Shown: positions 5,686 through 9,979 of the stretch, in pieces | Numbering within the stretch: position 1 is the first letter of the stretch | Layout of the letters: each line of letters opens with the position of its first letter | Origin: Promethearchaeota archaeon | GTDB lineage: Archaea > Asgardarchaeota > Lokiarchaeia > Sigyniarchaeales > SOKP01 | Assembly: GCA_030615145.1 (NCBI GenBank) | Contig: JAUWZT010000136.1 | Span: forward strand, 1-9,979 | Reading direction: 5' to 3' | DNA: 9,979 nt | Program-made: the position numbers and the translations under genes | Notes under the pieces: model-generated | Database searches by the model: none | The model's input: the letters and a program-made list of their open reading frames with translations, nothing else | Told to the model about the DNA's origin: nothing

Positions 5686-6567
5686 CTAGAATTCAATTCT
5701 ATCGATTATCCCTTCAAAAACTTTTTCTGCTGGCCCTTCCATAAAAACCGTTTTTCCATTATAAGTAATTATCAAATCGCCCCCATCGTTGTGGACCGTA
5801 ATTGGAGTATCTTCGTCAAATAATCCTAGAATTGTTCCCGCTACCACAGCCGCGCAAGAACCCGTTCCACACGAATTAGTAATACCAACACCCCTTTCAA
5901 AAACTCTTAGAATCACTTCCTCTTTAGAAAGAACTTTTACAAATTCTACATTTGTTTTTTTTGGAAAGAGTACGTTTGATTCTATAGACGCTCCGTATCT
6001 ATTTAGCTCGTCATTGCTTAATGTCTCCTTTGTAAATATAATAGCGTGAGGGTTGCCCATTGAAACTGCTGTGAATTTAAAGATTTTATCTAAAGCTATT
6101 ATAGATTCGTTAACGCATTTCTTTACAGGATCTTTTAAATCAACTGGGATTTGTTCACAATCTAAAATAGGAGCCCCCATATCGATTTTTACGGATTTAA
6201 CTTTGTCATCAATTACATTGAGTCTTGCAACTACAATTCCTTTGGGTGTTTCAATTTCAATTTCTTCTTTTTTGTAAATGTCGTTCTCGTAAATGTATTT
6301 AGCAAAACAGCGAACGCCATTGCCACACATTTCTGCTTGAGAACCGTCAGGGTTAAAGATTTTTATCCTTACTTCCGTGTTTTTTGGATGGCAAACAAAT
6401 AAAATCCCATCAGCCCCGATTGAAAAATGCTGTTTGCATAACTTTCTGGACAAATCTGCCTTTTTATTATCAGGGATACCCCACTTAAGGTTATTTATTA
6501 AAATATAGTCGTTCCCTAATCCATGTTGCTTTTCAAAATCTAAGTTTTCTAAAATTATTTTATCCAT
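5686..6567 (-). CDS. dapF: Diaminopimelate epimerase (DapF)
   Basis: DapF interconverts LL- and meso-diaminopimelate without a cofactor, using two cysteines. The 293 residues are slightly longer than many homologues, with about nine extra residues before the KQHGLGNDY motif. Both catalytic cysteines are visible: Cys81 in MCGNGVRC and Cys233 in SCGTGSCAA. Substrate-contact positions are also recognisable: Asn19, Asn72 in FNPDG, Asn172 in GNPH, Asn206 in TNVEF, and Glu224-Arg225 in FERGVG. One small deviation is GVGITNSCGTG, where most homologues have GxGET before the Cys; the substrate-binding Glu-Arg pair just upstream is intact, so activity is expected. The gene heads a dapF-lysA unit that converges on dapAB and supplies the substrate for LysA. 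Confidence 0.95.
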   Translation of the reverse strand: MDKIILENLDFEKQHGLGNDYILINNLKWGIPDNKKADLSRKLCKQHFSIGADGILFVCHPKNTEVRIKIFNPDGSQAEMCGNGVRCFAKYIYENDIYKKEEIEIETPKGIVVARLNVIDDKVKSVKIDMGAPILDCEQIPVDLKDPVKKCVNESIIALDKIFKFTAVSMGNPHAIIFTKETLSNDELNRYGASIESNVLFPKKTNVEFVKVLSKEEVILRVFERGVGITNSCGTGSCAAVVAGTILGLFDEDTPITVHNDGGDLIITYNGKTVFMEGPAEKVFEGIIDRIEF

Positions 6568-6606
6568 TTTGACTCTAACTACAATTATTTTAAAATTTTG
6601 AACCTA

Positions 6607-6616
6607 TATTTATAAA
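6607..6616 (-). promoter_or_regulatory. Candidate TATA box for dapF-lysA
   Basis: On the minus strand TTTATAAATA lies 40-49 nt upstream of the dapF ATG. Initiation about 25 nt downstream would leave a leader of roughly 20 nt. The box matches the archaeal TATA consensus well, though the whole region is AT-rich. Confidence 0.4.
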
Positions 6617-6742
6617 TTAATTAAACATTTATTGAAAAAAATTTCGATTAAGAAAAATATATTGGCAATTTATAATAATTTAATATTTTAAATTAACAAT
6701 TGACAATACGACTTAGATTTATAATTCAATAAACATTAAGTT

Positions 6743-6750
6743 AATATAAA
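6743..6750 (+). promoter_or_regulatory. Candidate TATA box for the 171-aa membrane protein gene
   Basis: AATATAAA, within TTAATATAAACG, is 39-46 nt upstream of the ATG at 6789. It would give a leader of about 20 nt. This rests on spacing and sequence only. Confidence 0.3.
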
Positions 6751-6788
6751 CGTTATATCAAACTTAAAACTATTATGAATATGGAATT

Positions 6789-7304
6789 ATGAAACGAAAA
6801 TTTCTCGCTTTTACCGTTTTTACTTTATTTATTTTAATACCGCCCGCTAATGTTTCTGGATTCGAGCACATAGATAACATTAACGATGGAATTTCTGTAT
6901 ATTTCCTAGCTCATTTAAACACTAGTCAAACTATTGAAATTAACATAACTCACACTGGGGATGGAAATTTTGCACTATTTCTATTTGATAAGCGTCCCAC
7001 TGAATCATTTATAAACCTTGATAAAAGCCTTAACCCGAGAATTTTTGATGTTGCGATAAATTATAGTGAAGACGATAACCCTTACATCTATTACACCTCG
7101 TTGGAGTCAAAAATTTATTACATTCAACTTGTTTTAATCGAGAACGGCCCCGACACCTTTTATTTACAATGTAATTTGGACAGCTTAACTCGATATTACC
7201 TTCCAATTATTTCAGGATATAGCGTTAGCTTCATAATTATCTCGTTAATTCTTGTGTTTGGAATAATCTTGTATAGAGGAAAATTATATAATAAACTGAA
7301 ATAG
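6789..7304 (+). CDS. Secreted, C-terminally membrane-anchored protein of unknown function
   Basis: The 171-residue product has a signal peptide: MKRK, then a hydrophobic stretch at 5-18, then a likely cleavage zone near ANVSG at 20-24. One C-terminal transmembrane helix at about 138-162 is followed by a basic tail, RGKLYNKLK. The bulk (25-135) should therefore face outside. It reads as alternating beta strands (ISVYFLAHLNTSQTIEINI, FALFLFD, KIYYIQLVLIENG), which recalls the PPC-like beta-sandwich in extracellular archaeal proteins; that is a weak resemblance. N-glycosylation sequons occur at Asn44, Asn52 and Asn91. The start lacks a clear ribosome binding site, but the signal peptide begins directly at it. 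I do not recognise the family, and its role may be cell-surface. It faces away from dapF and converges on the small gene at 7353-7670. Confidence 0.75.
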   Translation: MKRKFLAFTVFTLFILIPPANVSGFEHIDNINDGISVYFLAHLNTSQTIEINITHTGDGNFALFLFDKRPTESFINLDKSLNPRIFDVAINYSEDDNPYIYYTSLESKIYYIQLVLIENGPDTFYLQCNLDSLTRYYLPIISGYSVSFIIISLILVFGIILYRGKLYNKLK

Positions 7305-7309
7305 CATTC

Positions 7310-7347
7310 AAAAAAAAAAATAATATAATAAAAAAATAATAAAAAAA
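7310..7347 (-). terminator. Multiple T-runs ending the minus-strand small gene
   Basis: On the minus strand, just past the stop at 7353, there are T-runs of 7, 7 and 11 bases (complement of A-runs at 7341-7347, 7330-7336 and 7310-7320). Consecutive T-runs are typical archaeal termination signals. The convergent plus-strand gene ends right beside them. Confidence 0.55.
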
Positions 7348-7352
7348 CTATT

Positions 7353-7670
7353 TTATTCTTCTTTAGCGAATTTTTTTGCTAATTTTTCCTTGATTTTGTC
7401 CCAACTTTTATCAATGGCTTTTTCTACTGCTTTATCTGCTAATTTTTTAGCAATATCATTATCTAAGGATGGTTCAAGCTGTTCCATCACTTTTTCATGA
7501 ATTATGCCTTTAACTTCATCTTCAACTATTTCTCCTACTGTAGTTTCTTCAGTAATTAAATCTGCAACAGTTTCTAATAATCCTTTGATTTTTTCTAAAA
7601 CTTCAGGATCTAAACCCTCAACTTTAGGAATTTCAGGTTTTTTTATTTTTGGTACTTTAAATGGTGTCAT
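7353..7670 (-). CDS. Small charged helical protein of unknown function
   Basis: The product is 105 residues from ATG 7670. A GTG at 7682 would add four residues, but GTGAG there looks more like the ribosome binding site, 7 nt before the ATG. Numbering here is from the ATG. The N-terminus is Pro/Lys-rich with a repeated pattern (FKVPKIKKPEIPKVEG at 4-19). The rest (20-105) is almost entirely predicted amphipathic helix rich in Glu, Lys and Ile/Val, ending in a basic-acidic tail KEKLAKKFAKEE. There is no cysteine, signal peptide or membrane segment. It is probably cytosolic, and coiled-coil or membrane-peripheral behaviour is possible. It has its own plausible TATA box (7722-7729) and terminator, so it looks like a single-gene unit. 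I do not recognise a family. Confidence 0.7.
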   Translation of the reverse strand: MTPFKVPKIKKPEIPKVEGLDPEVLEKIKGLLETVADLITEETTVGEIVEDEVKGIIHEKVMEQLEPSLDNDIAKKLADKAVEKAIDKSWDKIKEKLAKKFAKEE

Positions 7671-7721
7671 TTTTTTACTCACTTAATAATTTGAATTTCA
7701 CAATGATTAACCCTTCAAAAA

Positions 7722-7729
7722 TATTTAAA
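7722..7729 (-). promoter_or_regulatory. Candidate TATA box for the small charged protein gene
   Basis: On the minus strand TTTAAATA, preceded by an A-rich BRE-like AAAAATAAG, lies 52-59 nt before ATG 7670. This implies a leader of about 30 nt. It is the same octamer as the dapA candidate at 772-779. Confidence 0.4.
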
Positions 7730-7786
7730 CTTATTTTTTAACAGAAAAAAAAATTTTAATATTTAAAAAAGAAATTGTAAAATTAT

Positions 7787-9025
7787 CTAATTCCCATCCC
7801 AACCGGCTAATCTAGCAAATAAATACCATGAAGCATAAGCTTTTAAGTTTGCATTTAAAGGCTCAGAGTGAGCAGAACCACACGCGTACCATTCTCCTCC
7901 ATTCGGTTCTGTATTAACGCCATCATGAGGAGATTGCCATTCAAATGCACAATTCCCCCCATCATAACTGCAATCATCAGCTACATTTAAATCTAAAAAG
8001 TAATTATCGTCTGGGTCGTATCTTTCAATATCAGCAAAATCAAATAATATCCTATTGTATGTTATACAGTGATTTCGAATAATTTCATTTTGTAGATTAT
8101 TAGTACCACCTATTCCTTGACCATCTACATGACCCGTCATAAATACAAATTTAGTCTCGTTTTCTAAAGTCCTTCCTTTTGAACCACCCGCAGAGTAGGC
8201 AGAAATCAAATATTCCATATGAGATATGTATCTAGATATATTATGCCCCGCAATATTACACCAAGACCACATTATAACATTTGTTCCAGGATTAGCAGGA
8301 TTATCCAAATATTCTTCTGTAGCTAAGGCCCAAGCATCGTCATTGGGATTTCCAAGGTCATGGGCGGTAGTGGTGGTTAAAGATCCTCCAAAATTACCAG
8401 AAAAATCGTAAAATTCAAGCTTAGTGTCATCTCCACCGCCATCTGCTCCAAATATATAAGTATTATAGCCACCCATAAAAACATCTAAATTCGTCATACT
8501 TGTGGTTAATTGACTACCGTGAGAAGTATGACCATATGCAATATTAAGGTTTTTTTTAGATTCATTAATCCAGATAATTGGTATAGATTTTAAATCCTCC
8601 AAATGAGCATGTCTATGGTCAATAATAAAGGTTTCTGAAATAGACTGGTTATTACTTACTATTAAAATCCAAGCTCGATCAACAATATGGGACCCATCTG
8701 TTATGTTTATTTTTACAGTGTAAGTACCATTAGGATTAGAGTTAGCATCGAATATGTAAGCTGTTAAATTCCCCCCAACCTTAGTATCGTTGATGTACCA
8801 ACCAAATGTTAGGTAATCACCATCGGGGTCGTAAGCGGTAACGTTAAACTCTTGAGTATCTGTTTCGTTGATGTTAGGATTTATCAACGGAAAATAACTC
8901 TCAATAATTGGAGCTTGATTAGTGTTTTCCGGACTATTGAGTATACTTGTTATCCAAAAATAAGATGGAACGCTAATAACAACTATAGTAATTAATACTA
9001 TGATTAAAATTGCTTTTTTCTTCAT
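7787..9025 (-). CDS. Membrane-anchored extracellular protein: PKD-like domain plus GHTSHGSQ domain
   Basis: The 412-residue product begins MKKK followed by a hydrophobic segment at 5-29, a signal anchor or signal peptide. Residues about 38-125 form an Ig/PKD-like module, with AYDPDGDYLTFGWYIND and NGTYTVKINITDGS. This part is dense in N-glycosylation sequons (Asn53, 61, 79, 86, 99, 107, 126). The C-terminal 280 residues are a distinct domain with conserved-looking blocks: AYGHTSHGSQ at 163-172, MWSWCN at 252-257, FVFMTGHVDG at 293-302, FADIERYDPD at 330-339, CGSAHSEPLN at 382-391, and a terminal ARLAGWDG. I recall similar unannotated domains in secreted bacterial proteins. An SGNH-hydrolase-like enzyme is possible (Ser and His residues in GHTSHGSQ and AHS), but activity is not established. 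Six cysteines (256, 320, 352, 359, 382 and none in the PKD part beyond these) could pair or bind metal outside the cell; five are individually visible at those positions. Confidence 0.8.
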   Translation of the reverse strand: MKKKAILIIVLITIVVISVPSYFWITSILNSPENTNQAPIIESYFPLINPNINETDTQEFNVTAYDPDGDYLTFGWYINDTKVGGNLTAYIFDANSNPNGTYTVKINITDGSHIVDRAWILIVSNNQSISETFIIDHRHAHLEDLKSIPIIWINESKKNLNIAYGHTSHGSQLTTSMTNLDVFMGGYNTYIFGADGGGDDTKLEFYDFSGNFGGSLTTTTAHDLGNPNDDAWALATEEYLDNPANPGTNVIMWSWCNIAGHNISRYISHMEYLISAYSAGGSKGRTLENETKFVFMTGHVDGQGIGGTNNLQNEIIRNHCITYNRILFDFADIERYDPDDNYFLDLNVADDCSYDGGNCAFEWQSPHDGVNTEPNGGEWYACGSAHSEPLNANLKAYASWYLFARLAGWDGN

Positions 9026-9088
9026 AATTAATCAGTTGAATAATAAATTCATTACTTTATTATATTGGATACATAAGATTATTCAATT

Positions 9089-9096
9089 ATTTATAA
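9089..9096 (-). promoter_or_regulatory. Candidate TATA box for the anchored PKD-like protein gene
   Basis: TTATAAAT on the minus strand lies 64-71 nt before the ATG at 9025. It would give a leader of about 40 nt. The support is motif and spacing alone. Confidence 0.3.
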
Positions 9097-9311
9097 TTAG
9101 ACATTTTTAATTCTATTATTAAAAAATTTCATTTGTTTATTCAATAACTTTTATAGCGAATTTCGTTAATCATCTATATTTAAAGAATTATTATTTTCGA
9201 AAATCCTATCTCTATTTTTTGGTTTAAAAAGCGCAAAAACAGTGTTTTGGACGATCCTTGATCAATTCCATTATTAATAAAAAAATTAAAGTGTTTTGAA
9301 TATCTTTTTTT

Positions 9312-9372
9312 CTATACCTCTACAATGATTTCTTCATCTAAATATTTTTCTTCGTGAAATAAAGAACTAACA
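9312..9372 (-). pseudogene. Possible C-terminal tail of a truncated minus-strand gene
   Basis: On the minus strand the segment reads VSSLFHEEKYLDEEIIVEV and then TAG (9314-9312). The acidic, hydrophobic pattern looks like a natural protein C-terminus. Its upstream part would lie where the GC-rich acyl-CoA synthetase fragment now sits, so the gene may have been cut when that segment arrived. The tail is too short to assign to a family, and chance is a real alternative. Confidence 0.2.
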
Positions 9373-9876
9373 AACGGGGAGATCCGCGAAGTCTGCGTGG
9401 GAGGTCCTCAAGTCTTCAAGGGGTATTTTGGAAATGAGGAAGCCACGAAAGCGGTTCTATCCACCGAGGGAATTTTATACACGGGAGATTTGGGGTACAT
9501 GGATGAGAAAGGCTTGCATCTCTCCGGTAGGAGAAAATTCATAATAAAATCAAAGGGATTTCAAGTATTTCCTCCCGAGGTGGAGGATTTCATCGCCGAA
9601 ATGCCCGAGGTAGAATTTGTAGGGGTCATCGGCGCAGAGCATAAAATCTTTACCAAAGGGATCGTTGCATACATCAAAGTTCATGAAGGGATGACCCTGA
9701 TGGAAGAGAAGGTACTGGAACATTGCAAGGGGATGGCGGCATATAAGCGCCCCTCATTGGTCGTGTTCTTGGAGGAATTTCCTTTAAACCGCGTGGATAA
9801 GGATATCGAGGAAGCGAGAGCCAAGGGCGGCTGGATACATAAAAATAGACCCTTTTTACCATATAAAGGGTATTAA
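9373..9876 (+). pseudogene. C-terminal remnant of an acyl-CoA synthetase (ANL superfamily)
   Basis: Full-length enzymes of roughly 500-570 residues activate fatty or other acids to acyl-CoA through an acyl-AMP. Only the last third is here. Similarity begins near GEIREVCVGG (about 9376, upstream of the first GTG at 9397) and includes the A7-like YTGDL (9478-9492) and the A8 hinge block GRRKFIIKSKG with PPEVEDF. An A10-like LNRVDK with the candidate adenylation Lys then runs straight into DIEEARAKGGW. In relatives I recall, about ten to fifteen residues usually separate such motifs, so a small internal deletion is possible. The AMP/ATP-binding N-terminal domain is absent, so the enzyme cannot work. 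From 9371 to 9840 I counted 227 G/C in 470 bases (48%), versus roughly a quarter in the adjoining spacer. The last ten or so codons read antisense through the neighbouring gene's end. Confidence 0.82.
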
Positions 9877-9979
9877 CTTCTTCTTAGTTTTTTGAGCATA
9901 CTCTTTATACCCTTCAAGTTCTTCATGAAGCATTTTATCTTCAAATACAATGCGAATAATTAAACCTATTACTATGAAC
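9856..9979 (-). CDS. Isoprenylcysteine carboxyl methyltransferase-family protein, C-terminal end only
   Basis: The minus-strand frame is open from the right edge to TAA at 9858-9856 and gives 40 residues. They contain IRIVFEDKMLHEELEGYKEY followed by AQKTKKKLIPFIW. This matches the ending typical of ICMT/phospholipid-methyltransferase-fold membrane enzymes: R-x3-E-(E/D)-x-x-L, then GYxxY, then a basic stretch, R/K-L-I-P and a terminal aromatic. The preceding FIVIGLII is the end of a transmembrane helix. These enzymes use S-adenosylmethionine to methylate membrane-associated substrates; the substrate here is unknown. The gene's 3' end overlaps the last 21 bases of the acyl-CoA synthetase remnant's open frame on the other strand. 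The 5' portion is outside the window. Confidence 0.72.
   Translation of the reverse strand, partial: FIVIGLIIRIVFEDKMLHEELEGYKEYAQKTKKKLIPFIW

Larger units (their letters stand above)
9026..9372. other. AT-rich intergenic region left of the acyl-CoA synthetase remnant
   Basis: The region holds a probable TATA box for the leftward gene and, at its right end, a possible minus-strand gene tail (9312-9372). Between about 9110 and 9310 I see no gene, stable hairpin or repeat. Stops are frequent in all frames, and base composition is as AT-rich as other spacers in the window. Confidence 0.55.

Noticed and set aside
4634..6277. Plus-strand open frames across lysA and dapF
   Set aside because: They are antisense shadows of two confidently identified genes.
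6775..6792. Five-codon ORF (MNMEL) overlapping the start of the 171-residue gene
   Set aside because: It is very short and there is no signal supporting its translation. It could be a leader peptide, but nothing distinguishes it from chance.
9674..9862. Minus-strand open frame across the acyl-CoA synthetase remnant
   Set aside because: It lies antisense to a segment with clear ANL motifs and has a composition typical of a shadow frame.

Overview
The window is AT-rich and gene-dense, and it looks archaeal. Upstream regions carry A/T-rich TATA-like boxes rather than bacterial -35/-10 pairs. Probable terminators are plain T-runs without stable hairpins. Several genes encode secreted or membrane-anchored proteins with Asn-rich extracellular parts. 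An Asgard (Lokiarchaeia-like) archaeon is my best guess, but no marker gene in the window proves it.

Layout: (1) Positions 1-416, minus strand, hold the start of a PAS-STAS sensor protein that runs off the left edge. It is divergent from what follows across a 420-bp gap with repeated TTATTTGTA half-sites. (2) Positions 837-2584, plus strand, hold dapA and dapB. (3) Positions 2849-3958, plus strand, hold a winged-helix/cysteine-rich/dicluster-ferredoxin protein. It sits between two 146-bp direct copies of the 3' end of dapB plus its downstream sequence. (4) Positions 6567-4300, minus strand, hold dapF then lysA, converging on the dapAB side. (5) Positions 6789-9025 hold three genes of uncertain function: a signal-peptide/TM protein (plus), a small charged helical protein (minus), and an anchored PKD-like protein with a GHTSHGSQ domain (minus). 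(6) From about 9373 to 9840 there is an abrupt, much more GC-rich segment carrying only the C-terminal part of an acyl-CoA synthetase, which looks like an imported or relocated gene remnant. (7) From 9979 down to 9856, minus strand, is the C-terminal end of an isoprenylcysteine-methyltransferase-family membrane protein. Its 3' end overlaps the remnant's reading frame.

DapA, DapB, DapF and LysA are four of the enzymes that turn aspartate semialdehyde and pyruvate into lysine through diaminopimelate. The step between DapB and DapF (DapL aminotransferase, or the DapD/C/E acylated branch) is not encoded here. The most unusual structure is the repeat-bounded iron-sulfur cassette between the two dap gene pairs. 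Its arrangement resembles integration at, or duplication from, the 3' end of dapB. The second most unusual is the foreign-looking acyl-CoA synthetase fragment at the right end.
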